From the NCBI GenBank assembly GCA_024509875.1, contig JAMPIV010012159.1, forward strand, positions 1 to 64,000: a DNA stretch of 64,000 nt, given 5' to 3'. Numbering within the stretch: the stretch's first letter is position 1; each line of letters starts with the position of its first letter. The notes under the pieces were generated by a model, which did no database searches, was not told where the DNA came from, and saw only the letters and a program-made list of their open reading frames with translations. The position numbers and the translations under genes were made by a program. The DNA comes from Oreohelix idahoensis. Taxonomy: Eukaryota; Mollusca; Gastropoda; Stylommatophora; Oreohelicidae. Below are positions 22,300 through 36,439 of this stretch, in pieces.

Positions 22300-23277
22300 A
22301 AGAACTTCAGCACAAAAATGACATGACTAAGAAAATGGTCAAAGCGGTTGGACCAAACATAGAGCAGTTGAAGAAGGAAATAGAAGTCATTATAGCACAG
22401 CCTGGATTTGACTAATCAAGAAGAACAGTATGGACATTGCTAGAACAAAAGTATCGGACACAGTTTCTTGAGATAAGAAATGAATTAGATATGGTTATAA
22501 CGAAAATGTTAGATGACACAAACGAGAAGAGATGCAGAGAGCGGGACAAACGTGATCGAATGCAGAGGAGAAATAGAGGAAGAGGCAAATATAGATATTG
22601 CTAAGATGATAGAACAGATACAGATCGAGAGGATTTCCGATCTAAGAGCCGAGACAGGCTAAGACATAGAAGTGATAGTAGAAGAAGAGATACGGATCGA
22701 CGAGAGTACCGATCCAAGAGTCCAGAGGGACTAGATATACGGAGAAATAGAAGTGATGATAGGAGAGATACGGGTCGACGCGGTTACCGATCCAAGAGCC
22801 GAGAAGCTTATTGGAACAGTAGTAGAAGTAGAGGAACTACTAAGGATCGAGGGAGATACCGATCTAGTAGTAGAGAGGAGGAGAGAAATAGGAGTATAAT
22901 TACCGGTCGAGGTATCGACATAGAACCTGAGAGGAACTCAGGGAAAATGAAAGGTGTAACGGTAAAAGAGAAATCGAATTGCACAGTTGAAGAAGTAAGG
23001 AGCAGAGAAGTTCAGAAAATTCTGGAGTTATACGAGATAGAGAGGCAGAGAAGAGAGGAGGAGAGAAATAAGAGTTATATAATTAGAGGTCGCGGTAGCG
23101 ACATAGAACCTGAGAGGAACTCAGGGAGTGCGAGACGGAGTTTGAAGAGTTAGAAAGGAAACATGTAACGGCACCTAAGGCAGGTGATAATAGAAGAAAA
23201 GATATGGATCGACGGGATTATCGATCCAAGAGCCAGAGAGGCTCGTATGTTGAAGTTGATGGAGCTTATAGGTAGAT
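22300..23277 (+). pseudogene. Shifted continuation: third DEK_C-like domain and RS-rich tail
   Basis: In the +1 frame relative to the 615-residue ORF, from about 22,270, runs LVEELQHKNDM, then a third DEK_C-like domain (NIEQLKKEIEVIIA ... LEIRNELDMVITKML, about 22,348-22,510) holding one stop near 22,414. After another stop near 22,603 comes an Arg/Ser/Asp-rich tail with repeats of the YRSKS type (22,620-22,880), a doubled block around DIEPERNSG (22,910 and 23,100), and a last DYRSKSQRG stretch ending near 23,277. RS-rich tails are typical of splicing or RNA-binding proteins. It may be frameshift decay, a spliced second exon, or recoding; the sequence cannot decide. Confidence 0.55.
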
Positions 23278-23289
23278 AAGCATATAGAA

Positions 23290-23860
23290 GAAATATAGGA
23301 GGCTATGTGAGCAACGACATAGCATACATACATAAACAATATGGCGGCAGCAGCTTAGTCTTGAGATGCCTAAGTATAATTGGTCTATACCGCACATAAG
23401 AGAGGACTGAGTACACCTAACTAATAGGGTACTGCAGTAGGGGAGTTGAGTAATGGAGATGTAAGACATACATTTGAGGCCGAGGTAGTACGGCGGGAAA
23501 ATTATATGAAAAGTCGTGGTGACGACGGAAGAAATTTTTGGAGATGAAGTAATGAAGAAAGAGATAGAGGCTATGTGAGGACAATCATAGCACTATACAT
23601 AAACAATATGGCGGCGTAAACTTAGTCTTGAGAAGCCTAAGTATAATTGGTCTGTACCGCACAACAGACAACTGAGTACACCTGACCAATAGGATACTGC
23701 AGTAGGGGAGAAGAGTGAAGGAAATGTAAGACGTACATTTGAGGCCGCGGTAGTACGGCGGAAAATTATATTGAAAAGTCGTGGTGACGACGGAAATAGT
23801 AAGTCGTTGTGACGACGGAAATAGTAAGTCGTGGTGACGACGGCAGAAATACTACAGACT
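23290..23860. repeat. Tandem duplication (about 270 bp) and GTGGTGACGACGG array
   Basis: The block AGGCTATGTGAGC...GTACGGCGG at about 23,300-23,515 is repeated at 23,570-23,765 with roughly one change in ten. Both end in AGTCGTGGTGACGACGG, which then repeats as a short array (four copies from 23,510, 23,773, 23,799, 23,825). No ORF. It lies downstream of the RS-rich tail, inside the element. Confidence 0.8.
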
Positions 23861-23879
23861 TAGATTTTTCATGAAGCAC

Positions 23880-24760
23880 CACAAGAAGACAGCAATTATG
23901 GAACGAAATAAAGTATCAACTACAACTATCAGCTACAAGTTAATCCTAGCTTATATGATCAAGACGGGACATGGAAGATAATAGACTTTTACAATCAACA
24001 AGAAGAAACAGTACAGCGGAGCCAAGCCTTACAGACGAAATACTGAAGCAAGAATCACATCAGGAGTCTACCTGCACTACAAAGACAACACATCAATGTT
24101 CGCAATGTTAGTCACATGGTCACAACCATCATTTCCTATTCCTTCGTTAATCCCAACATACTCCCTGCAACACCTGTTGCATCCCCAGTGATCATGTGAA
24201 GCGAACATGTGATGACAGAAGACGATCACTCACACCTTCAGAAGTATCAGCCGAATTGGAACTTTACAGAAGGAAACAGAAGCCAACCATGACTACCAGC
24301 CACAAGTTGACATCAGCCTAGACAATCAAGTCGGGACATTGAAGATGGGAGACCTTTGCAGTCAACGGGAAATGACATACTACAGCGGAGTCGAAGCCTT
24401 ACAGAAGAAATAAGGAAGCAAGAAGCACATGAGAAACTAGATGCACTACACGAAGACAACACATCAGTGTTCGCAATGTTAGTCACATGGTCACAACCAT
24501 CATTCCCTATCCCTACGTCAGCCATAACATATTCCCTGTGACACCTGTCGCATCCCCAGTGATCATGTGAAGCGAACAGGTGATGACAAGTGACATACAA
24601 GCAACAAGATGGAACTATGCAGCAGAACCGGAGCCGTACAGAAGGAAGAATGAGTCAACAACCACAACCACTAGCCAAGCTAACCCCAGCTTATATACTA
24701 CAGTTGGGATGATGAAGATGAGATATCCTTACAACCACAGAGAAACAACAAAACTTATCA
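23880..24760. repeat. Tandem repeat of about 340 bp, two and a half units
   Basis: A unit containing TGTTCGCAATGTTAGTCACATGG and CATCCCCAGTGATCATGTG occurs at about 23,920-24,240 and 24,290-24,590; a degraded third begins near 24,600. One unit lies in short ORFs on both strands, none of which is conserved between units, so I read it as noncoding. Confidence 0.75.
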
Positions 24761-25746
24761 TCATCATCGAAGACCTACAGCACAGCTTATAAACTTTAGC
24801 AACAATATTGCTGACGAGATGGTACTACTTATACAATCAGAACTTGTCAACACATAGCAAAGAAGATGATATTGAAAGAATGGACGACTTTACCAACACC
24901 AAACTCAGAATGTAAACATCAAGTAAACAAGCTATTGTCATACTGACAACAACAACAGAAATTCGTTCGTCCTCATCCTCCTGCAGAGCGACTATAAATA
25001 CCATCACAACTGATATCAACTTCATCAGTACGACAGTCGTCTCTACAGTAGAGAAATTTACACTGATGGAGCTTGCAAAACAGATCTCCAAACTCATACA
25101 AACAGTGTAATCGCCGTAAAGTACTTCCCCAGCATATAGTACTAATTCACAGCACTTCCCCAGCTATAGTGCTTAATCAAGTTACCCCAATCAACGGTAT
25201 CCAACGGTTAGTTAGTTCATTAGGTCTCAGTGGTAAACTCAAGTAGTTGTTGACATCGCAGTACACTTACACATTTACATTATACACTAACTTGGTGAAA
25301 ATAAGGTAGAAGAAACTTAATGGTGAGCAACAGTATAGATAGTAATCAACTACAGTAATCACATAAACAGGAAACATTATATGAAGTGATAAGACTTTGA
25401 TCACATGCACATGAGTGATAGCTACTGTACTTTCGCGATATTCAGAGTGATAGTGAAATAGTTTATACAAGAGACCAACGTAACTGAGAAGTTAGATTAA
25501 ACAATGAATTATTTCATAAAACAATTGAACAATATTTCAAGAAAGATACAGATTTCTAAAAGAGACAATAATAAGCTTCTTCACAAGATGAGACTTACCA
25601 AGACTTAGGTTAAAAATTTTCATGTTAATTTGCAATGTCCATGTTTTTCAGAGGTATACTTTCTCCACCACCAGGCATAGAGGGCAACAAAAAAAAAAAA
25701 AAGAAATGTCACAGTCCAAGCCAGGGTGTTGCAGCAGTGGAAGAAG

Positions 25747-25783
<37 letters not shown>

Positions 25784-27434
25784 CCTACTCCCTCAGAGCG
25801 GCGCACATTAGATGGTAAATAAAGGGCCTTATTCCATATGACAGTGTTTATACAGGTGACTTCGAAATGAGATGTCTCCACAATTGGTATTGATTACAGG
25901 TTGGGTAAGATACAACACAGATGACCCTTACATGGTCATGTCCGCATTGAGTCGAGGCATTTTGGTCTTGAATTTTGGTTAACTCCGACATACAGGGGTA
26001 CATGTGTATAGTAACAAAATGAGCTTACGGTTTCGACTGATGCATCAAAGGCTAGAATCAGCCGAGCACATCCTGCTCTGACAATAGTGACTTAGGTCTT
26101 TTACTATCGCCCCAAGACAGATGGTAAGATTTCGCGTGATTAGTTGCATACATGACTGGTTTCGACTGATGCATCAAAGGCTAGAATCAGCCGAGCACAT
26201 CACATCCTGACGTAGTAACACATATTTCTTGCTGTCACTTTGGGGATGTTTAGTTAATGCATGCTTGGTGACGCTATATATTATATTCCTACTACTCTGC
26301 CTATCTGACCGTTGCAATGAATACTGACATTGACGGCAGATACTATAGACATATTAAGGACTGACAAACCTCTGCTTCCAGAGGCAGTACCATGTCGCCC
26401 ATATATATATGTATATAAATAGAATGTATAATGATAATGTTTGAGAAGTATTAAGTACAATGTTTACTTGTTTTCCCAGTACGATGTTAATGAGATGCTA
26501 GAATAGACATATATAATCTTAAGAGTGTGACAAACTACAATAACTACACATAGTCTTGGGAAACTTAATAGACTTCTTCCCAAGGTACAAGATGCGGCAT
26601 ACTACTTGATCAACACTGACATGGAAAAAAAAATGTATAGTACCTTAAGTGCATGTTAATTGTTATAATGTACCTATCTCAGGCATAGAGGTGTTCAGGA
26701 CTAGAGAAAAAAGAAAAAAAAGAGACGGGAAATAATCCAGACTCAGTCAAGTGGAGTCTTATGCATGGACATAGGCAAAGATTGCACTGAGGATGAACGT
26801 CCCTATATATTTTTTATAGCACTGGTTATGTAGAGATACAAGGGATAAAACTTGGTTGCATTATTGGGTACTACTTGTTTGAGAGATGATGGTAATGAAT
26901 TAAGTAAATACAATGTTCATTTATGCCTTTTATATATTCATGTAATGATATTTTATGTTGAAGTAGTAATTAATGAGATGCTCTAGTTGTAGCATTGATA
27001 TTAGGTTTATAATATAGTCTCACTATTACGATTTAATTTGCTTGTAATTTCGAGTCGTCTATAGTAATAGTATTAGAGATGTTAGTGGGGTAAATAGATA
27101 ATAGTTTTTTTGATTAGATTTTTTTGGATAGAACACAAATGTTTCCCTGCGGGATACATTTGAACGGCCCCGGGACGTATGTCACCGTTTGGTTGTACAG
27201 CGTAAAATACGCTGCAGTTAAAGTCAGTCGAACAGTTATTTGGTGTTAACAAAATGAAAGAGTATATAAAAATGGGTTAGAAAACCAGAATAATTTAAGT
27301 GATAAGTTATTTGTTTTTAACATGGGAGATAAAAGAATGAAAATGTAGTGTTTTTTGTAAGGGAGGGAACCTTTTTAGACTTTAAAGTAACCTAAGTATA
27401 TATCATTAGAGTTTACCAAATTTGCATATCAGAC
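24761..27434. other. Long noncoding interior of the TQT/DEK_C element
   Basis: About 2.7 kb with no convincing ORF. It includes a poly-A stretch at 25,746-25,775, a 50-bp block GACTGATGCATCAAAGGCTAG at 26,036 repeated at 26,163, and a CAGGCATAGAGG plus A-rich block at 25,672 echoed at 26,683. A purine run AAGGGAGGGAAC near 27,359 might be a polypurine tract but is about 64 bp short of the right repeat. Confidence 0.5.
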
Positions 27435-29112
27435 TAGTTTTAGTAAAGATATAGAAGGATTAATGAAACTAAGGTAAAAAGTACTAAGGGGAATAACAAT
27501 ATTATTAGCGCCCTTTATAGTTAAGAGAACGCAGAGTAGAATAAACCGCACGTAAAAAGTGAGCGAAATATAAACAGTTCTGTAGCACAGTTCACGGGGT
27601 TGGCAGCATAGAATTAAGCGTGGCGATAGGTGAGTGAACTGAACAATGGACCAATCGTATTAACTAAAACAACTTTGGACCATCAGATAGGAAATTGAAG
27701 GACAAAAGGAGAGCAGTCCTACCAGAGAAGTTGACGGAGCAAGTCAAGTTTTGCTGAGCTCTCAAGAAATGTGAAACCTGCGGTTTGCAGAAGGGCTACA
27801 GAATTAGCTAGATATAGATAGGTAGTAATAGGAAATTCAGGAGAACACTTAGAATGATTAATAATTTGTGCTATTAAACGTAGGATTAGCTTATAGGTGG
27901 TGTTAGTAGGACAGTGATAGGTAACGGACTTCTGCGCATAACGGTAAGAGGAGTTTTGAACTATTTTTTTTTGACTTTCAGCAACTTTGTCACAGGCTAA
28001 TGACGCATCTATTTAAGGGAGCGAGCTACAGCAGAGAATATTGAAGCAAAGGCATAATTAAAGCTTAAAAAGTAAATAACTTTTATTATCAGATAGCCAG
28101 GATGGGCTGTCATACCAAGAAGATGAGGCATTGCCATTAAACGAGATTGTATTGAACTAAGGGTTTACAGCGCTGGCATTTATGAAACATATCATGCGCT
28201 CTCTCATATAAGAGTAAGTATGGAGACGCCACCACAAGTGAGTCTGACATTCACAAAACATCTCATGCGCTCTCTCATACTAGAGAAAGTATGGTGGAAG
28301 CCATTTTGGTGTTGGACATTGTTTGATTATTTCAGGTGTAGCTATTGAATTTTATATGCTGCATTTAAAGGAGTTAAACCTAACTAGGTTGAGATTGGGT
28401 GAGAACATGACTCCAAGGATTTAGAAGAACTGTTGTAGAAAATATGAGAAAAATAGTAAAAAATGAGAAGGAGCTTTAGTAAGCTAGGTATACAACGAAA
28501 TATGCCAGAGGCTACAGGAGAAACAATATATAACTATGCTTTGAGATATTTGATTGAATTAAGTGGAAGACTTGGGGACATTGTAATTGAGAACTGTATC
28601 TGATGAATTATGTTGGTTGATCTTGGATCATCTTATGTAAATAAAAGTTGTTTTCGAAATTGAATCACATCACTCAGGTTGCTTTGATGTGTGAAGAGAT
28701 TAAGGAATGGAGAGTTATTAGAAGTGAGTAATAGGAGAGATAGAAATAATAGAACACCCTATACACATCAGTCGCTATACACCACCAAGGAGGGAAGAAC
28801 GTGGTCTGGGTTGAACAAAAGACGAACCTTATATCATCCAGGAATCATCATCTCTGGCGGAACAAGGGGGCCAGTAGGAGAAATAGTCTCACTTGGAGGA
28901 AAGAAACAAAGTAAATAATAGATAACTAGGCCTGCCTCAGTCACCTAGTTATAGTTAGGATTGGACAGAGACCATCACCAGCACGGTCACATACTAACTT
29001 ATTTGGTGCCTTTTGGACCAGTCTTCAAAACCAAGATACCGGCACGGTTACATATAACTTATTTGGTGCCTTTTGGACCAGTCTTCAAAACCAAGATACC
29101 GGCACGGTTACA
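27435..29112 (+). repeat. Right LTR-like direct repeat of the TQT/DEK_C element
   Basis: Matches 18,615-20,293 across its full length, including the two terminal 66-bp units and the 75-residue ORF (28,691-28,918). After ...GGCACGGTTACA the sequences part (GGTGC here, TATAAC in the left copy). Confidence 0.85.
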
Positions 29113-29440
29113 GGTGCAAGTATAAATGTGTATGTGAACGATTATATACAGTAGTATTTGCATGTATGTGTGCCAGTGAAAATGTAAGTGTGAGTATTTA
29201 TATGTATTATGCAAGGTAATCTCCTTGTATTTCATTTTACTAAATGCATTTAGTTTTGTATAATTGGAAAAAAAAAGAAACACGGAGAAAAACGAAAAAA
29301 TATATCGTAAGTAACCCACACACCCAAAATAACAACAACAACAAAAATGTTTACACTAATATTAACTCCCGTTTTTCCCACTGTTATCACTACAAGAAAA
29401 AGAGTGTACACTATAATTTAAAAAAAAAATGTAGGGTTTT

Positions 29441-29465
<25 letters not shown>
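29113..29465. other. Noncoding DNA right of the TQT/DEK_C element
   Basis: AT-rich with A-runs; nothing recognisable until the dispersed repeat at 29,441. Confidence 0.45.
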
Positions 29466-31893
<2,428 letters not shown>

Positions 31894-31894
31894 G

Positions 31895-31948
<54 letters not shown>
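31894..31948. repeat. (TA)n microsatellite
   Basis: Pure TA run. Confidence 0.97.
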
Positions 31949-31951
<3 letters not shown>

Positions 31952-32514
31952 TTATATAGAAGGAGGCACAACCTTCTCATTTCAGGGGCCGTGGTATAGA
32001 GGGTGATAGTGCATCATCAGGTCAGAGTATTGCATGATCCAGAAAGCTGGCAGCAGTCTCCCAGTACCCGATAGAGGCCATCATCTAACATACTTACCTC
32101 TGAGAAGCAAGAGAGCAGAGGAGACACGTTTCCTGCCACTGCAGATAAGAGTGTCAGCACGAACAAGCTCAACCTTACCATACCCTTACTTAAAATATAT
32201 ATATAAACAATATATTAAATATCCCTGATTTGATGTAAAATAAAAAATAAAAGGGATAAAAAGTTTTTTTAAAGAAAGAGAATTGGTGAACCAAATAAAA
32301 ATAATTCCACCAGTCAAAACACATCAAGTTATGATGATAAACAACAACTTAGCAATCAAAGCCAGTATTACCTCACAATAACACATCACCACACCACATT
32401 CATATGACCATAAGATTATATGTCGAAACACATATCCTTTGTATAAAATTATGTATATAAACCTTGTTCGTACATTTGATTGTGCTTCCTGATCCACATT
32501 GTAGTAGGATCAGG

Positions 32515-32515
<1 letters not shown>
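31949..32515. other. Noncoding DNA
   Basis: Contains an isolated ATACTTACCT but no other snRNA feature; no gene seen. Confidence 0.4.

Positions 32516-32586
<71 letters not shown>
32516..32586. repeat. (TA)n microsatellite
   Basis: Pure TA run. Confidence 0.97.
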
Positions 32587-32588
<2 letters not shown>

Positions 32589-32639
32589 AGAAGAACTTAA
32601 TACATGGTATATATATAAACGTTAACCCTTGACTTACTT

Positions 32640-32940
32640 AAGATACATCTTTAAAGTGTTATGTGTTCGTGATGGTCATAGTGTTATAACTGTTGTGGTT
32701 CTTAACGTAGGTGTTTATCTGTCTGTTGGTTGTTGTGTACTTACACTCCATCACTATCATACCCTACACATTAACGCAGTCATCATACAAACACAGAATA
32801 AGTCTGATTGAGGTCGACATGTGGTAGCAAGTAAGGTGCTCTGTAATACACCAAACTTAATAGATACAGAGACCTTCACAGCTGATCTCAGTCAGTACAC
32901 TAAGTCCCCTATAAATATATTTAATTAATCCCAACTCACC

Positions 32941-32943
<3 letters not shown>
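32640..32943 (+). repeat. LTR fragment related to Gypsy element 2, opposite strand
   Basis: The text GAATAAGTCTGATTGAGG ... CCTTCACAGCTGATCTCAGTCAGTACAC is a diverged copy of 42,760-42,975. Both, reverse-complemented, align with the end of the Gypsy element 2 LTR near 47,162-47,380 (shared AGCTGTGAAGG, CTACCA, GACCTCA, GTCTAGGGTTATGA). It is flanked by TA runs on both sides. Confidence 0.65.

Positions 32944-32973
<30 letters not shown>
32944..32973. repeat. Short (TA)n microsatellite
   Basis: TA run that directly abuts the LTR fragment, replacing its last bases. Confidence 0.95.
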
Positions 32974-32976
<3 letters not shown>

Positions 32977-33410
32977 CTGTTTGTGATTTTTCTAGGCAAT
33001 TTAAACTGGTAGGGAGTTATTAACGAGCTGCATTAATTTCATGAATTAATAAAGACACCTTGGAGCATAGGATAAGTGTAGCGAGAAGGTAAATGACTTC
33101 ACAGCTCTCTACTACAACTATCATCTGGAACTGTGCAGCTATCTACCTGACTTTCCTGTGCTATCCTCATCTCTAGTTTACCAGTTCTCTTCTCCGTTTC
33201 TGACAACTATATTATTATCTAACATCCATCTCGCCATATTATACATCATATATTTGTTTTATTCATCTTTTCCACGTATTTACTGTATCAATTGCCTTTG
33301 TCTGCTGACCTCTAAATTTATCTGTGTCGTCTGTTTGTGGCTGTGGCTGACGACGAGTCAATCCCGAGATGTCCAGTGTTTCCTGTTTACCTTAATTACT
33401 TACTTAGTCG
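32974..33410. other. Noncoding DNA
   Basis: Pyrimidine-rich; nothing recognised. Confidence 0.4.
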
Positions 33411-34028
33411 TTCCCCTTCTACCGTGAGGTGTAGAAGTTTGGAAGAGAGAGCGCCAGACTATCCTATCGGCTGTCTTCCTCCTGGCCTGGTTCCATTCTA
33501 GTCCTCGGTCCTTCAAAGATTGTCTAATGTTGTCCTCCCATCGGACTCTGGGTCGTCCTGGGGGTCTGGATCCTTGGCTTTTTGTTTCCCATGCTTGTCG
33601 TGGTAGCCGATCTTCTCCCATTCTGCAGACATGGCCAAACCATCTTAATTGGGACTGTTCTACTTGGGTCTGCAGGGGGTTGCATTTTAGGCCTTGACGT
33701 ATCGTCTGGTTGCGTACCATGTCTCTTCTTGTTACTTCAACCACCTTCCTCAGATACCTCATTTCTGAGGTTTGGATCTGCCTTTTGTGGGTTGTAGTCA
33801 TTGCCCACGACTCGCATCCATATGTCAAGACTGGGACATAGGTGGAGCGGTATGCAGCCATCTTCGTTTTCTTACCAACCTCTCTCTTGCTGAGGAATCC
33901 TCGATTTATGGCCTGAAAAAGTCTCCCAGCTGCTGCTTTTCGAGTGGCCAACTCTTCTTTGATGCCTCCCTTTCGGTCTATAATAGCTCCGAGGTATTTA
34001 AAGTGGTCGACCTGCTCCAGGACCTGTC
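33411..34028 (-). pseudogene. RTE-like LINE, 3' end fragment (copy 1)
   Basis: On the minus strand the frame runs from VDHFKYLGAIIDRKGG through RSTYVPVLTYGCESW, RWFGHVCRMGEDRLPRQAW and GRPRVRWEDNIRQSLKDRG to DRIVWRSL, the typical C-terminus of this LINE group after RT. The open piece is 33,951-33,400. It is 5'-truncated at about 34,028 and ends in a TAAG-type tail (AACGACTAAGTAAGTAA). It is nearly the same sequence as 44,610-44,917 plus 56,254-56,590, and serves as the uninterrupted reference for that nested copy. Confidence 0.85.
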
Positions 34029-34510
34029 CTCATTGCCACTTCCGTCTACTACAGGGGTAACACGCATTTTTGCTTACCTCAAACCACACAAGCTTGATAC
34101 GGTCTTTTTAGGACGAGACACAGTGAAGACATCCTTAGAACTACACAAGTTATCAGATAAGTTGATATTTTTATCCATCCTCAGTGTTAGCGTATTGCAG
34201 TTAATTTTAGAAATTAAAATAATAGAAATTAAATAGCGCCACGTGGCAATTCTTTGAGTGAGATCAGGCAGCCATCTTGAAAGACATATTTAAGTGGTGA
34301 ATAATTTATACTTTTGTTGATAGTATTAGAGTAGGCCTACTGTAGTTAAGGTTAAGTATTAGGGGACTATTTAATTTAAGAATCGTAGTGGGGTAAAGAT
34401 ATATATAACAAAATAAACCAAAAGCCAAAGATTACATATAATATTCAATCATCAGAATATAATTCAAAGACAACAAATAGTAGCATACTAAAAGACAGGG
34501 AAAATAACCA
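34029..34510. other. Noncoding DNA and probable 5' leader of the I-type LINE
   Basis: No ORF. The 5' end of the LINE cannot be placed exactly; A-rich leader text begins near 34,400. Confidence 0.4.
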
Positions 34511-36399
34511 ATGGTAGTATTCACCAGAAAACAGTCCGAGGAAGGGAAAACGATGGCCAAAACTCCAGAAAAAGACAAAACTTCAGAAAAAGACAAAACT
34601 TTAAACCGGACAGAAGAAACAGGACCACGAACCCTGAAATAAAAAAAACAGAACTAAAGGACACGAGTAAAACAATAATGGAAAATCGGGAAGGAGGCGC
34701 GGAAGGAAAAACAACAAAAAGCAGAATCAACAAAGGAGAAAGATCAGGAACCAGCACAGCGAACGGAAAGAAAGGACCCAGGGAAAAGGATAATCAGGAC
34801 AGCCAGGTAAACGCGGACAAAACAAGTCATGAAACCAGAGGGGATAAACTGAAAGGAGGCTCAGAAGTAAAAACAACAAATGAAGGCAAAACGTGGGCAG
34901 AAGCAGTTAAAAACCAAGGTAGGGACACCAGACATGATAAACTAGAAGAAAATAATAACCCAAAAAAAAAAAAACAATGAAAGTACCAAAAAAGACTCAA
35001 GACATCTAGCAACCCAGGCAGATCCCAAAAATACAGATGTAGTAAACATATGTCGTTTAAAAATAACGCAAGTAGCTGGTGAGGCTGTCAAGATCAAGGC
35101 ATTAGATGAAGACAAAATTATAAACATCCTTGATCCTGTGTTAGGCAAAAAGGCGATAGCCAAAATTTCCAAAACCCATTTTGGCATAATAATTACCCCA
35201 AATCAGAGTGACAGAATAAAAGAGATGTTAGAGGAACTCAAAGTAGAAGCAAAAACAGTGACTCTTGCACACGACATAGAAGTAAAGATAGAGCTAGCAA
35301 AAGTGACCAGTAGATGTGTGTTAAAAGGGATAAACACTACCCTTTCAAGCGAGGAAGTTATGAACATCCTCGCAAAACATAACCCAGACATAAAGCTGGT
35401 ACACGTGGACAGAATAATGGTGAAAGGGAGTATCGTTACCCCAGTGGTAGTGATAACAACAGAAGGTAGGGAACCCCCCAAGACGGTACTATTTGGGAAA
35501 ACACAAAAAAACACAGAAGCCTTCATTCCCCCAGTGTTGCAGTGCTCCAACTGCATGAAGTTTGGTCATGGGCGCCACACTTGCAGGGGGAGGCAGTATG
35601 TAGGTTTTGTGCGGGGGCACACCCTTTCACGCAATGCGAAAAGGCAAAGTCAGATACTGACTATAAAAAGGATAATGCAAACAGAAAATGCATTAATTGC
35701 AAAGGAAATCACAGCGCCAGATTCCAGGGCTGCCCAGTATATCAGCAGACCAAAAAAGCATTGAGGGTAGCTATAACAACCCAAACCCCTTTCACAACGG
35801 TCATTAAAGAATTAAAAGAAAATGATACTTATACGAACAATAAAGTTATAACAGAAATTAAGAGCGTGCAAGAAGATGTCAAAATGCTTAAGTCACAGAT
35901 GGCAAAAAAAAGTAAGAACAAGTTAGAAAGTAATAAAACAGTACCAAAAAACCAGTCAGATGATTCAACTACATCCTCGGATGACACAAGTGCACTGAAA
36001 AGTACAGAGGCATTGCTTCAAGAAGTGAAAGCCATACAGCACCAAATTTCCCAGGATATAGCTAAACTGACTGAACTGAAAGAAGAAAATGAAATGATAC
36101 TAGTCAAACTGTCTGAACAAAAAGAAGAAAGTGAAATAATACTAAAAAGAATGGAAAGTGAAAAAAAGGAGATTAACATAGGGAGAGAAGGGAATGTAGC
36201 ATTGGATGAAAATAGGAAAGTGGTCAAAAAGAACAAAAGCAACCTAGAAGAAACTATCATAGAAACTATCAAAAAACGATTTGAGGGACTGTTACCACAC
36301 TTAGCGGAAGAAGTTAGGGAAATAATGACAAGTTTAAATAAGGATTTTCTTGAGAACTTGATGGATAGTGGATCCACAAGTACAGGAAATAAAGAATAA
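34511..36399 (+). pseudogene. ORF1 of I/Nimb-type LINE (zinc-knuckle RNA-binding protein), frameshifted
   Basis: An ATG at 34,511 opens a Lys/Glu-rich N-terminus. Three shifts follow: near 34,640 (A-run), near 34,970 (A-run of 13), and near 35,585 (G-run). The middle piece (35,138-35,590) holds the folded domain before the knuckles. Three zinc knuckles follow: CSNCMKFGHGRHTC, CRFCAGAHPFTQC and CINCKGNHSARFQGC. The 3' half (35,800-36,399) is a long Glu/Lys coiled coil. In I and Jockey-type LINEs, ORF1 coats the element RNA. All three shifts are in homopolymers, so they could be sequence errors as well as decay. Confidence 0.85.
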
Positions 36400-36439
36400 G
36401 AGCAAAATTGATAGTTAACCAAAATAAAAGGTATACTAG

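Larger units (their letters stand above)
18615..29112 (+). mobile_element. LTR-like element carrying a TQT/DEK_C/RS protein, no pol
   Basis: Two direct repeats of about 1.68 kb (18,615-20,293 and 27,435-29,112) flank 7.1 kb. They differ at only about a dozen positions that I could spot, so they are young or homogenised. Just inside the first is a TTATTTGGCGCCGTGACC stretch of primer-binding type. The interior encodes one large protein (20,452-22,299) and an RS-rich continuation, but no protease, integrase, RT or RNase H that I can find. This fits a non-autonomous LTR element with captured or novel coding content. Against a textbook LTR element: the repeat starts TAGTTTTAG rather than TG, and I find no clean target duplication. 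A segmental duplication flanking a host gene is the main alternative. Confidence 0.65.

Noticed and set aside
32090..32125. ATACTTACCT resembling the 5' end of U1 snRNA
   Set aside because: Only the first ten bases match; no stem-loops, Sm site or snRNA promoter follow.
33582..34236. Plus-strand ORFs of 71 and 154 codons
   Set aside because: Antisense to the minus-strand LINE C-terminus.
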